Of a stretch of 60,483 nt of DNA, positions 43,563 through 51,993 are shown piece after piece. Positions within the stretch are counted from its first letter, which is position 1; the number at the start of each line of letters is the position of its first letter. This DNA is from an uncultured Prochlorococcus sp. (lineage in GTDB: Bacteria > Cyanobacteriota > Cyanobacteriia > PCC-6307 > Cyanobiaceae): contig CACJNU010000009.1 in the NCBI GenBank assembly GCA_902594875.1, positions 1-60,483 of the forward strand, written 5' to 3'. A program made the translations under genes and the position numbers. The notes beneath the pieces are model-generated. The model saw only the letters and a program-made list of their open reading frames with translations, made no database searches and was not told the origin of the DNA.

Positions 43563-44116
43563 TTTAGGCCCTCCAAATTAACATCTAAAAATTTAGCTAG
43601 ACGAGCACCTTCTTCTTCAACCTGCAGTAGTGGTTTAAGTTCGCCTGCTCCGCTTAAAGGGAGAGGTTTTTTTCTACCTTTTAAAACTAAAGCAATTCTT
43701 CTTCTAGGATTAAATCCCTCACTTATATCCAACTTAACAGATTTAATTTCATCAAAATTTAATTTAACTTGAACATCTTTAAATAATCCCTTTCTTTTTA
43801 TTTCTACAGATTTTGTGGATTTATCAAAATAATTACTTCCTGAACCAAAGTTTATGTAAACCAGATACCACAAGTAAAAATTTAATAAATTAGCTATTAC
43901 ACCGTATGCTCCCATTATTATTCCTTGAGGGATAAACAACAAAGTTGAAGGATTTCCTAAAGGTAATAAATCCCTTCCTGTGTAGCTAGATATAGAGGCC
44001 AAAAGAAAACCAATACCTCCTATAGTCAACATTCCTCCAATAATGTAATTTGAAATTTTTCTTGATCCACCAATTTTTTGTTCGATTTTATCGAATGACG
44101 TGAGGTCTGAATTCAT
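43559..44116 (-). CDS. ycf4: Photosystem I assembly protein Ycf4
   Basis: 185 aa. Two N-terminal membrane helices (NYIIGGMLTIGGIGFLLASI and FIPQGIIMGAYGVIANLLNF), then a soluble part with DIKSVKL-like and GFNPRRRIALVLKGRKKPLP and GAGELKPLLQVEEEGARLAK. Acts as a scaffold for PSI assembly in the thylakoid. Overlaps the cyclophilin start by four bases. Divergent from psbD. Confidence 0.95.
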   Translation of the reverse strand: MNSDLTSFDKIEQKIGGSRKISNYIIGGMLTIGGIGFLLASISSYTGRDLLPLGNPSTLLFIPQGIIMGAYGVIANLLNFYLWYLVYINFGSGSNYFDKSTKSVEIKRKGLFKDVQVKLNFDEIKSVKLDISEGFNPRRRIALVLKGRKKPLPLSGAGELKPLLQVEEEGARLAKFLDVNLEGLK

Positions 44117-44299
44117 TTTTTATCTTTTTTTAGAGCCTAATTCAGATAATTTAACAAACTAAGGGAGTATTCTTACCTAATTTTTAATAAAAAAGTCAGG
44201 AAAGCTTTACAAGGCATTTCAGATATACAAATATTTCCCCACATTACTCTCAATCTTTGTTACAGTCACTGCGTATCCCGAAGCTAAAAACGATTTCTC

Positions 44300-45376
44300 A
44301 TGACGATCGCAGTTGGAAGCGCCCCCCAAAGAGGATGGTTTGACGTCCTCGATGATTGGTTGAAGCGCGACCGCTTTGTATTTATTGGTTGGTCCGGACT
44401 ACTTTTACTTCCTTGTGCATATCTTGCTATAGGTGGTTGGTTCGTCGGAACAACATTTGTTACCTCTTGGTACACACATGGAGTTGCAAGCTCATACCTT
44501 GAAGGTTGTAACTTTTTAACAGCAGCTGTAAGCACCCCTGGTGATGCCATGGGACACAGTCTTCTATTTTTATGGGGTCCTGAAGCCCAAGGTAGTTTCG
44601 TAAGATGGCTACAGCTTGGCGGACTTTGGAACTTCGTTGCATTACATGGAGTATTTGGCCTAATTGGTTTTATGCTTCGTCAGTTTGAAATTGCTGGCCT
44701 TGTTGGAATTAGACCATACAATGCTTTAGCATTTTCAGCAGTAATTGCAGTATTCACAAGTATTTTCCTTATTTATCCTCTAGGACAGCATAGTTGGTTC
44801 TTCGCACCTTCATTCGGTGTTGCTGCAATCTTCCGTTACATTCTGTTCATTCAAGGTTTTCACAATATTACCTTAAATCCATTCCACATGATGGGTGTTG
44901 CTGGAATTCTTGGTGGTGCTCTACTTTGCGCTATTCATGGAGCTACAGTACAAAACACTTTGTATGAAGATACAAGTATTTATACAGATGGTAAGGTTCA
45001 AAGTTCAACATTTAGAGCTTTTGACCCAACTCAAGAAGAAGAAACTTATTCAATGATTACAGCGAATAGATTCTGGAGTCAAATCTTTGGTATTGCTTTC
45101 TCAAACAAGCGTTTCTTACATTTCTTGATGTTATTTGTACCTGTTATGGGTATGTGGACATCTTCAATTGGTATTGTCGGCTTAGCACTAAACTTAAGAG
45201 CTTATGATTTCGTAAGCCAAGAAATCCGTGCAGCAGAAGATCCAGAATTTGAAACTTTCTATACAAAAAATATACTTTTGAACGAAGGTATGCGAGCATG
45301 GATGTCTTCTGTGGATCAACCACACGAAAACTTTGTATTCCCTGAGGAGGTTCTTCCACGTGGAAACGCCCTTTAA
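44300..45376 (+). CDS. psbD: Photosystem II D2 protein
   Basis: 358 aa; the N terminus [20 protein letters not shown] and five membrane helices match D2. Key residues lie in [14 protein letters not shown] (region of the redox-active Tyr and chlorophyll His), [20 protein letters not shown] (special-pair chlorophyll His and non-heme iron His). Reaction-centre subunit that binds QA. Upstream 183 bp contain TTTACA at 44206 and an AT-rich stretch that may be part of the promoter. psbC overlaps its 3' end. Confidence 0.97.
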   Translation: MTIAVGSAPQRGWFDVLDDWLKRDRFVFIGWSGLLLLPCAYLAIGGWFVGTTFVTSWYTHGVASSYLEGCNFLTAAVSTPGDAMGHSLLFLWGPEAQGSFVRWLQLGGLWNFVALHGVFGLIGFMLRQFEIAGLVGIRPYNALAFSAVIAVFTSIFLIYPLGQHSWFFAPSFGVAAIFRYILFIQGFHNITLNPFHMMGVAGILGGALLCAIHGATVQNTLYEDTSIYTDGKVQSSTFRAFDPTQEEETYSMITANRFWSQIFGIAFSNKRFLHFLMLFVPVMGMWTSSIGIVGLALNLRAYDFVSQEIRAAEDPEFETFYTKNILLNEGMRAWMSSVDQPHENFVFPEEVLPRGNAL

Positions 45377-46742
45377 TAATTTATTAAGAGCTCCAAACCA
45401 AAGTATTGAGGAAACTGGTTATGCCTGGTATGTAGGTAATGCTAGATTAATCAATTTATCTGGACGTTTATTAGGAGCTCACATTGCTCACTCTGGACTA
45501 ATAGTCTTTTGGGCGGGAGCAATGATGCTCTTTGAGGTTAATCATTTTACTTTTGATAAACCAATGTGGGAGCAAGGTTTAATCTGTATGCCACACGTTG
45601 CAATGTTTGGCTATGGAATAGGCCCAGGTGGTGAAGTTACTGATATCATGCCTTTCTTCCAAGCAGGCGTGGTTCACTTGATAGCTTCCGCTGTACTTGG
45701 TTTTGGTGGCATTTACCATTCATTAGCAGGTCCAGAAAAACTCGAAGAAGATTTTCCATTTTTCTCAACCGATTGGAGAGATAAAAATCAAATGACAAAT
45801 ATCCTCGGATATCATTTGATTGTTCTAGGTGTAGGTGCATTAGCATGGTCAGTAAACTGGTGTTTTATTGGCGGTGCATACGACACATGGGCACCAGGCG
45901 GTGGCGAAGTCAGACTTGTAAATCCAACCTTAGATCCAAGAGTTATTCTTGGTTATCTATTCAGATCTCCATGGGGAGGAGCTGGTTCAATAATCGGTGT
46001 AAACTCCATTGAAGATATTGTTGGTGGACATGTTTATGTGGGTATTACTGCAATTATTGGAGGAATATTCCATATCTTCACCAAACCTTTTGGATGGGCA
46101 AGAAGAGCTTTTATCTGGAACGGTGAAGGACTCTTAAGTTACGCGCTTGGTGGAATTTGTGTAGCAAGTTTTATTGCTTCAACTTTCATCTGGTTTAACA
46201 ACACTGCTTACCCTTCAGAGTTTTATGGTCCAACAAATGCTGAAGCTTCACAGGCTCAAAGCTTTACTTTCCTAGTGAGAGATCAAAGAATTGGAGCTAA
46301 CGTAGGTTCAACAATGGGACCAACAGGTCTAGGTAAGTATCTCATGAGATCTCCTACTGGTGAAATTATATTTGGTGGTGAAACAATGAGATTTTGGGAT
46401 TTCAGAGGGCCATGGTTAGAGCCTTTAAGAGGACCTAATGGATTGAGCCTTGAGAAAATCCAAAATGATATTCAGCCTTGGCAGGTAAGAAGAGCAGCTG
46501 AATATATGACTCATGCTCCAAACGCTTCTATCAACTCTGTTGGTGGAATCATTACAGAGCCTAATGCTGTTAACTTCGTTAACTTAAGACAATGGTTAGC
46601 TGCAGCTCAATTCTTCCTAGGATGGTTTACATTCATTGGTCATCTTTGGCATGCTGGACGTGCTAGAGCAGCCGCTGCTGGTTTCGAAAAAGGAATCGAC
46701 AGAAAGAGTGAACCAGCTCTAGAAATGCCTGATTTAGATTAA
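45360..46742 (+). CDS. psbC: Photosystem II CP43 protein
   Basis: 460 aa from the GTG at 45360 ([11 protein letters not shown]...), with GAGGAGG at 45344-45350 as ribosome binding site; this is the usual cyanobacterial start and overlaps psbD by 17 bp. Six helices, chlorophyll His residues and the large luminal loop with [20 protein letters not shown], containing the Glu and Arg that contact the Mn cluster. Inner antenna of PSII. Stop followed by a bidirectional terminator. Confidence 0.97.
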   Translation: METPFNNLLRAPNQSIEETGYAWYVGNARLINLSGRLLGAHIAHSGLIVFWAGAMMLFEVNHFTFDKPMWEQGLICMPHVAMFGYGIGPGGEVTDIMPFFQAGVVHLIASAVLGFGGIYHSLAGPEKLEEDFPFFSTDWRDKNQMTNILGYHLIVLGVGALAWSVNWCFIGGAYDTWAPGGGEVRLVNPTLDPRVILGYLFRSPWGGAGSIIGVNSIEDIVGGHVYVGITAIIGGIFHIFTKPFGWARRAFIWNGEGLLSYALGGICVASFIASTFIWFNNTAYPSEFYGPTNAEASQAQSFTFLVRDQRIGANVGSTMGPTGLGKYLMRSPTGEIIFGGETMRFWDFRGPWLEPLRGPNGLSLEKIQNDIQPWQVRRAAEYMTHAPNASINSVGGIITEPNAVNFVNLRQWLAAAQFFLGWFTFIGHLWHAGRARAAAAGFEKGIDRKSEPALEMPDLD

Positions 46743-46756
46743 TTTCTATCTCAACT

Positions 46757-46787
46757 AAAAAAACCCTATCTTAGGATAGGGTTTTTT
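46757..46787. terminator. Bidirectional intrinsic terminator between psbC and maf
   Basis: Six A at 46758-46763, stem CCCTATC (46764-46770)/GATAGGG (46775-46781) with loop TTAG, then six T (46782-46787). Symmetrical, so it can end both the psbDC and the convergent maf transcript. Confidence 0.92.
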
Positions 46788-46801
46788 CTTGCTCAATTTT
46801 A

Positions 46802-47413
46802 TTATCTATATAAATTTTCTCTAAGCCATGGCAAACTTAATCCCATTACATTACTGAAGCAACCCTCTATTTTTTCTATATATTTACCCCCTATCCCTTC
46901 TAAGGCAAATCCTCCGGCGCAATATAAAGGTTCATTTGTATCTACATAACTCTTAATTTCCCAATCTTCTAAATTAGAAAAATATACTCTTGAACTTACT
47001 GTTTTTTTTATTATTTCAGTGATTTTAAAAATTTTCGAAGTTGAATCAAAATTCCCAATTACTAGAGTATGACCAGTATGTAAAAATCCAAATTCTCCAG
47101 ACATTTTTTTCCATCTATTAAATGCTTCCTCTTTATTAGATGGTTTTCCATAAGCTTCTCCTTTAAATTCAAAGATTGAATCGCACCCAAGTATTTCCAA
47201 AGGACCATAATTAAATTCTTCGGGCAATGATATGTTATGAATATTTTCAGATATATTATTAGCCTTTTGAAAAGATAATTCCAAAGCTAAATTAAATATA
47301 TTCTTTTCTTGAATAGTAGTTTCATCAAAGTCACTTGATATTTGGATAAATTTGATTTGACAATTTTCTAGTAATTTCTTTCTAGATTGAGAAGCAGAGG
47401 CTAGAATTAACAC
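46802..47413 (-). CDS. maf: Maf-like nucleoside triphosphate pyrophosphatase
   Basis: 203 aa from a GTG start. [19 protein letters not shown] is the N-terminal signature; [18 protein letters not shown] holds the metal-binding Asp; [20 protein letters not shown] and [13 protein letters not shown] are the C-terminal blocks. Maf proteins hydrolyse non-canonical nucleoside triphosphates. Convergent with psbC. Confidence 0.92.
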   Translation of the reverse strand: MLILASASQSRKKLLENCQIKFIQISSDFDETTIQEKNIFNLALELSFQKANNISENIHNISLPEEFNYGPLEILGCDSIFEFKGEAYGKPSNKEEAFNRWKKMSGEFGFLHTGHTLVIGNFDSTSKIFKITEIIKKTVSSRVYFSNLEDWEIKSYVDTNEPLYCAGGFALEGIGGKYIEKIEGCFSNVMGLSLPWLRENLYR

Positions 47414-47479
47414 AAATTTTTTACCAAATTATAATTCAATTTTAAAATTAAGAAATTTTATAATTAATATAAATTACTA

Positions 47480-49009
47480 ATGAAGTTAGAAGCAAAATTA
47501 CATGAAATAAAGAAACCAATAATGGTCCTAGGCACTTCCAGTGGAGCAGGGAAATCATTAACCGTTACAGCTATTTGCAGGATTCTTAAAAATTTAGGAG
47601 AAGAACCAATACCTTTTAAGGGACAAAATATGAGTAACAACGCTTGGGTTGATTGGGAAGGTGGAGAGATGGCATATTCACAAGCACTTCAAGCTTTTGC
47701 TTGTGATATTAATCCCTCTGCAGAGATGAATCCTATTTTATTAAAACCACAAGGAAACTCAATAAGCGAGGTGATTCACCTTGGCAAAAGCATAGGAACC
47801 ACAACCGCACAAAATTACTATAAAGATTGGTTTATTCCAGGCTGGGAAGTAATTAAAAAAAGTTTAAAGTCTATTTATGAAGAGAATCCGAATTGCCGTT
47901 TAATTATCGAAGGGGCTGGAAGTCCCGTAGAGATGAATTTAATTCATAGAGATTTGACTAATTTAAGAGTTGCCAAATATTTAAATGCAAATTGCATTTT
48001 GGTTACTGATATCGAAAGGGGAGGCGTATTTGCACAAATAATTGGTACTCTTGAATTAATGAAGCCTGAAGAAAAGAAGCTTATTAAGGGAATTATTATA
48101 AATAGATTCAGAGGAGACCTTTCATTATTTGATGATGGGAAGAAATGGATAGAGAATAAGACTCGAATCCCTGTTATTGGGATTATTCCATGGTTAAATG
48201 ATTCATTTCCTCCAGAGGATTCTTTAGATTTAATAGAAAAAAAATCATTTTCTAAAAATCCTGAAATCAAAGTTGGAATTATAAAATTACCATCTATTAG
48301 TAACTTCTCGGATTTTGATCCATTAGAAAATGAAGAAACAATATTTATTGAATGGATTAGAAAATCACAAAACCTAATGAAGTATGACTTCATTATTCTG
48401 CCGGGCAGTAAACAAACTATTAACGATCAAATATTTCTTGAAAATTCTGGCTTATCTAAGGATATAAGGGACTATTCAAAAAACGAAGGAAATATTATTG
48501 GAATATGTGGAGGTTTACAAATGTTAGGTACTACACTTGAAGATCCGTATTTTAAAGAGGGTTCCAAAAATTATTCTGAACAAAAAATTAAAGGTATTGG
48601 ATTACTCCCATTAAAAACGACTTTCTTTAAAAAAAAATTAACACGTCAAATTAACTCTAAATCTATATGGCCGTGCCAATCAGAAATTAATGGATTTGAA
48701 ATTCATAATGGTCAAACTGTATTAGATGACATTCAAAGTTCATTAAAGATTAATCCCATTTTTGAAGATTCAGATCTTGGTTGGTACAAAGAAAATAATA
48801 AAGGCGGAACTATTGCAGGAACATACATTCATGGGATCTTTGAAAATGACAGCTGGAGAACGCAATATATTAACTTAATAAGGAAGAGTAAAAATCTACC
48901 AATAATAAATAAAAAATCAATATCTTATAAAGAGAAGAGACAATCCATTATCGATAATCTTGCGGATGAATTCCACAAACATTTAAATCTCAAATCATTT
49001 TTAAATTGA
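47480..49009 (+). CDS. cobQ: Cobyric acid synthase
   Basis: 509 aa. Dethiobiotin-synthase-like N half with P-loop GTSSGAGKSLTVTAICRIL (about residue 18), FKGQNMSNNAWV and IIEGAGSPVEMNLI; glutamine amidotransferase half with Cys in GICGGLQMLGTTL (about 343) and His in YIHGIFENDSW. Amidates four carboxyl groups in cobalamin synthesis. Prochlorococcus makes pseudocobalamin, which fits. Its stop overlaps the ferredoxin TTG start by four bases. Confidence 0.96.
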   Translation: MKLEAKLHEIKKPIMVLGTSSGAGKSLTVTAICRILKNLGEEPIPFKGQNMSNNAWVDWEGGEMAYSQALQAFACDINPSAEMNPILLKPQGNSISEVIHLGKSIGTTTAQNYYKDWFIPGWEVIKKSLKSIYEENPNCRLIIEGAGSPVEMNLIHRDLTNLRVAKYLNANCILVTDIERGGVFAQIIGTLELMKPEEKKLIKGIIINRFRGDLSLFDDGKKWIENKTRIPVIGIIPWLNDSFPPEDSLDLIEKKSFSKNPEIKVGIIKLPSISNFSDFDPLENEETIFIEWIRKSQNLMKYDFIILPGSKQTINDQIFLENSGLSKDIRDYSKNEGNIIGICGGLQMLGTTLEDPYFKEGSKNYSEQKIKGIGLLPLKTTFFKKKLTRQINSKSIWPCQSEINGFEIHNGQTVLDDIQSSLKINPIFEDSDLGWYKENNKGGTIAGTYIHGIFENDSWRTQYINLIRKSKNLPIINKKSISYKEKRQSIIDNLADEFHKHLNLKSFLN

Positions 49010-49260
49010 AAAAAACAAAAAATATAAAAGTAATATGGCCAAACAATAAAGAAACATTTGTTTCAGATGGTGATGACTGGTTTTCTTCTGCTGAAAAAGC
49101 AGGTTTAGAAATCCCCACAGGCTGCCTCACAGGAAGTTGTGGAGCCTGTGAAATAGATGTAAATGGTGAAACAGTAAGGGCTTGTATCAGTGAAATTAAA
49201 AATAATAGAAAATGTACATTACAGGTTTCTTTAACTACAGACCCCTTTTGGGAAAAATAA
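49006..49260 (+). CDS. Plant-type [2Fe-2S] ferredoxin
   Basis: 84 aa from a TTG start. Cluster Cys in PTGCLTGSCGACEIDVNGE (CX4CX2C) and VRACISEI as fourth ligand. Similar to petF-like ferredoxins but shorter, with a more basic N terminus, so probably a specialised one rather than the main photosynthetic ferredoxin. Coupled to cobQ by overlap. Confidence 0.88.
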   Translation: MKKTKNIKVIWPNNKETFVSDGDDWFSSAEKAGLEIPTGCLTGSCGACEIDVNGETVRACISEIKNNRKCTLQVSLTTDPFWEK

Positions 49261-49273
49261 ATTTCACTAAACA

Positions 49274-49815
49274 TTACTTAATTATTAGATAAAGGAAAAC
49301 ATAGTAGAAAAATGATCCCAAAAATGTGTTTAATAGAATAACCTTTTTTTTGATATTTGACGAGGCAATAATGTAGCTACCAAAAACATGAGGTAGGACT
49401 GGGAAAGATCTAATAATTAAAATATAAAAAGATCTAAAAGTAATTTTGTCAAAAAATTTATAAAGATTATTTTTTTCTGGTTTTTTCAAAAATAATATAT
49501 TTCTAGAAAATTTAAATTTAATTTTCCTCAGAATAAGAACTTGAATTACACTTAAAATGGTTAAAGCAGGAGAAAAGAATAAAACATAATTCAACCCAAA
49601 AATCTTTATTAAGATAAAATCAAAAATTATTGATAATGGGAGCCCTAAAAATATAGAAACTATATTTAAAGCAATCAAATATTTGTATTGAATATTATTA
49701 AATAGGGACTCAAGATCATAGGTATATTTAATATTAGAGCAAAAAAATAAACCCCTAAATAGGTAAAAAATATTTTAAAAATTACTGATTTAAAATTTAG
49801 ATCTTTTTTATTCAT
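49274..49815 (-). pseudogene. VTT (TVP38/DedA-like) membrane protein with a 1-nt frameshift
   Basis: Two frames join into one protein. An N-terminal frame from the ATG at 49815 reads MNKKDLNFKSVIFKIFFTYL then GVYFFALI (first helix). The second frame reads YDLESLFNNIQYKYLIALNI, GLPLSIIFDFILIKIFGL and SFPVLPHVFGSYIIASSNIK to the stop at 49274. The break is near 49727-49729, where AAA on the minus strand would need AAAA to restore the frame. The RSFPVLPHVFGSYIIA block with a Gly-rich last helix fits VTT membrane proteins. May be a sequence error. Confidence 0.6.
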
Positions 49816-49820
49816 ATGAG

Positions 49821-49946
49821 ATGAACATTAATAAAGATTATCAAAAACGTAGAGAGAAAATAACATCTTTTTCTATAGGGGAAATTATAGAACCAAACAG
49901 GAAATATTTTGAAAGTAACTTATTTTATCCACTATCAAATTTTTAA
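49821..49946 (+). CDS. Small hypothetical protein (41 aa)
   Basis: ATG start, divergent from the VTT gene with 5 bp between. MNINKDYQKRREKITSFSIG then EIIEPNRKYFESNLFYPLSN. Basic N-terminal half, no membrane helix. Weak evidence; it could be a chance ORF. Confidence 0.35.
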   Translation: MNINKDYQKRREKITSFSIGEIIEPNRKYFESNLFYPLSNF

Positions 49947-49997
49947 TATGGAATCCTTGGAACGATACAGAAAAATAAATAGAAGTTATAAATTTGC

Positions 49998-50028
49998 AAA
50001 AAAAAAGACCCCATTTAAGGGGTCTTTT
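49998..50028 (+). terminator. Intrinsic terminator
   Basis: AAAAGACCCC (50003-50012) pairs with GGGGTCTTTT (50019-50028), loop ATTTAA, with flanking A and T runs. Ends the transcript containing the 41-aa candidate gene, or acts in both directions. Confidence 0.85.
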
Positions 50029-50588
50029 ATGGTTTCCAAATCAAGTGTTTCCTTGTTTCCACTGTTTCAGAAAACCACTCCTACACACTTTTATAAATTA
50101 TCTCATTAAATTCTTTTTCGTGGAAGGTATAAATAGAATATTGCTTAACTGTCACATATGCCAGTTTTTAATTTCTGGAAATAATGAAAAAACACCCTAA
50201 TTCAGCGGAAAGGGGTTTTACTTATACGAGATTAACATGTGAAGAGTTTCTGATTTGTATGATTTACTTGAAAAAGGTATAAATTATCTACAGTATTATT
50301 TGCTATTTCTTTTCCCAAAATAGATAAAGATTTGAAAACTAATTTTTAGTATCTTCCACTGCAGTTATTATTGAGATCAACTTCCATCCTGCAAAATTAC
50401 GATTTTTCATAATTGCTGCAAGTTAGTTTTTTTGGCTTTGAGTATTTGCATTTCCAGCTGTGTAATATATCTAGATCATTTTCTACTTTTGCCATTTTTT
50501 AAGGTAATGCTTTATTCAGAGTTAATGTTACTCAATCTTTCATCGCTACTGGGAAAGATTCGATAAGGTGGTTGTAAATAAGTCTTAT
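50029..50588. other. Gene-poor stretch
   Basis: About 560 bp with no convincing coding sequence. Short ORFs in this stretch run through the terminator or lack a start. A weak hairpin (ACACCCT...AGGGGTTTT, about 50188-50216) is the only structure seen. Confidence 0.5.
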
Positions 50589-50681
50589 ATGGTATTACCT
50601 TCACCCCAAATTGCGAATGGAATACTGCTTATAAGTATTGGAATAATAGCTACTTTCGATATCAAAATTCATCACTTTTAA
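50589..50681 (+). CDS. PPPQ-type membrane microprotein (30 aa)
   Basis: ATG start. LPSPQIANGILLISIGIIAT then FDIKIHHF. It matches the 37-aa protein at 9694-9807 (LFPPPQVIFGLLLLSIAVVL, WDIRYNPF) in layout and in several positions, but lacks the acidic tail. That similarity is the main evidence that it is a gene. Confidence 0.45.
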   Translation: MVLPSPQIANGILLISIGIIATFDIKIHHF

Positions 50682-50751
50682 AGTAAATTATAAAAAAAAG
50701 TTGGATATTTGGTTAAATATATATTAATTTATCAATAAAGAATTATCTTAT

Positions 50752-51357
50752 TTAGATCAAGAATAAAAAACACCCTGCAATAAATCCACTTAAATGACCA
50801 AATAAACTTATCCCTGGCAAAAACGAGAAAATTAAACCTATAAGGCATATTGTCTTTGACATTTTTTGCACTTTATAATTGGATTTTAAACCAATTTTTT
50901 TGCCTAAAAAGTGACTCTTTCCATAAAAAGACGTTAAAAGTAAGAATCCAAATAAAGCATAAATTATTCCACTAAATCCTAAAGCGGCGTAGTTGGGATA
51001 GAAATTAAGAAAGTACGATAAAATCTTTTCGTAAAACCAGATAATAAAAAAATTCAAAAAAGAACAAATTAAAATAAATTTCACATAAAAATATCTGCTT
51101 TCTATTCCAAGTCTCATCAAAAAATATCTAGTAATGATTATTCCACCAATATTTGATAATAAATGATTTAAATCTGCATGAACTAGGATTGATGTGAAAA
51201 TCCTATAAGGTTGATCACTAATTAATCTTGGTACAAAGTAAAAAAATTCTTTATCAATAACTCCAATTAAATCTGTAAAAATAAAAACTGCGATTAAAAA
51301 AGATCCTGTTATAAGATACTGCAAATCATATTTAGATATTGAATTATTAATTGCCAT
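50752..51357 (-). CDS. Rhomboid-family intramembrane serine protease
   Basis: 201 aa, ATG start. Six predicted helices. HADLNHLLSNIGGIIITRYF carries the conserved Asn region; GFSGIIYALFGFLLL holds the catalytic Ser and GHLSGFIAGCFLF the catalytic His. Cleaves single-pass membrane proteins inside the bilayer. Substrate unknown. Confidence 0.85.
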   Translation of the reverse strand: MAINNSISKYDLQYLITGSFLIAVFIFTDLIGVIDKEFFYFVPRLISDQPYRIFTSILVHADLNHLLSNIGGIIITRYFLMRLGIESRYFYVKFILICSFLNFFIIWFYEKILSYFLNFYPNYAALGFSGIIYALFGFLLLTSFYGKSHFLGKKIGLKSNYKVQKMSKTICLIGLIFSFLPGISLFGHLSGFIAGCFLFLI

Positions 51358-51449
51358 ATTTTCTTTAGTTTTATACTAAAAGAATATCTGCTTACTTATA
51401 GAAGTACATAACCTCAAAAGTTTTTTAATGTCTTGAGTTTATATTACCT

Positions 51450-51608
51450 TTAGTAAACTTTGCAATGAGAACTTGTTGGGTGATCTATGCACTCTTTCTC
51501 CCAATAATCTTGTCTTGAATCTTTTGGCAGTTGATAATTAAAATCATGCATTCTCCAAATATCTGAAGTCGCATTTCTAAGGGCAGTGAATGGAGTGGTG
51601 AGTCTCAT
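51450..51608 (-). CDS. Cys-paired microprotein with CP12-like tail (52 aa)
   Basis: ATG at 51608. Ends YWEKECIDHPTSSHCKVY, where CX8C and C.VY at the end resemble the GAPDH-binding Cys loop of CP12 (for example CDLNPEAPEC type, same spacing). The N-terminal half (RLTTPFTALRNATSDIWRM) lacks the CP12 PRK-binding region. If the resemblance holds, it could be a redox-switched Calvin-cycle regulator. Family match is tentative. Confidence 0.5.
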   Translation of the reverse strand: MRLTTPFTALRNATSDIWRMHDFNYQLPKDSRQDYWEKECIDHPTSSHCKVY

Positions 51609-51679
51609 AAAACCTCCTATATCTCTACTCCTTAATTATCCTCTTATTCATATGAAATTAATAGAGTATTAATACCCGA

Positions 51680-51826
51680 GTATTAGTGCTTTGCGGTTGT
51701 CGCTACTATCTTTTCTAATTAAGTAGGAGTAGAAATAATTCAGGAGTCAAAAGCACTTCATCGACTTTGTGGACAGCGAGGTGCATAAGACTCGAAGAGG
51801 GCAAATAAATGCCCTCTTATTTTATT
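51680..51826 (+). ncRNA. Candidate small RNA ending in a strong terminator
   Basis: Between the CP12-like gene and tRNA-Ser there is a 246-bp gap with no ORF. It is less AT-rich than its surroundings (GCGGTTGTCGCTACT at 51693-51707; GTGGACAGCGAGGTGCATAAG) and ends in a hairpin AAGAGGGC/GCCCTCTT (51795-51818) followed by ATTTTATT. A terminator without a gene in front of it suggests a small transcript. No known RNA family recognised. Confidence 0.35.
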
Positions 51827-51854
51827 ATTGGGACTTCCAGAAACGATAAATTAA

Positions 51855-51939
51855 CGGAGAGGGTGGGATTCGAACCCACGAATAGTTACCTATTAAACGA
51901 TTTCGAGTCGTTCGCTTTCGACCACTCAGCCACCTCTCC
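51855..51939 (-). tRNA. tRNA-Ser(CGA)
   Basis: Minus-strand reading gives acceptor GGAGAGG / CCTCTCC, a D-arm with AGTGGTCGAAA, an anticodon stem AACGA/TCGTT enclosing CTCGAAA (anticodon CGA, codon UCG), a long class II variable arm (TAATAGGTAACTATTC) and T-arm GTGGGTTCGAATCCCAC. Discriminator G at 51855; CCA is not encoded. Confidence 0.95.
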
Positions 51940-51993
51940 CATATTTAAAATATAAATTAAAAAATTTATACTAAAAATATATTTAGATTTTTG

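Noticed and set aside
44284..44642. Minus-strand ORFs opposite psbD
   Set aside because: Shadows of the highly conserved psbD coding sequence.
47944..48393. 149-codon ORF on the minus strand
   Set aside because: Lies wholly inside cobQ on the opposite strand, with no recognisable domain; cobQ is full-length with clear motifs.
50078..50092. ACTCCTACACAC, reminiscent of the Yfr1 motif ACTCCTCACAC
   Set aside because: One base differs in the core and flanking stems are not seen; Yfr1 is usually elsewhere (near trxA/guaB).
49909..50200. Two overlapping plus-strand ORFs of 66 and 68 codons
   Set aside because: Both run through the intrinsic terminator at 49998-50028.
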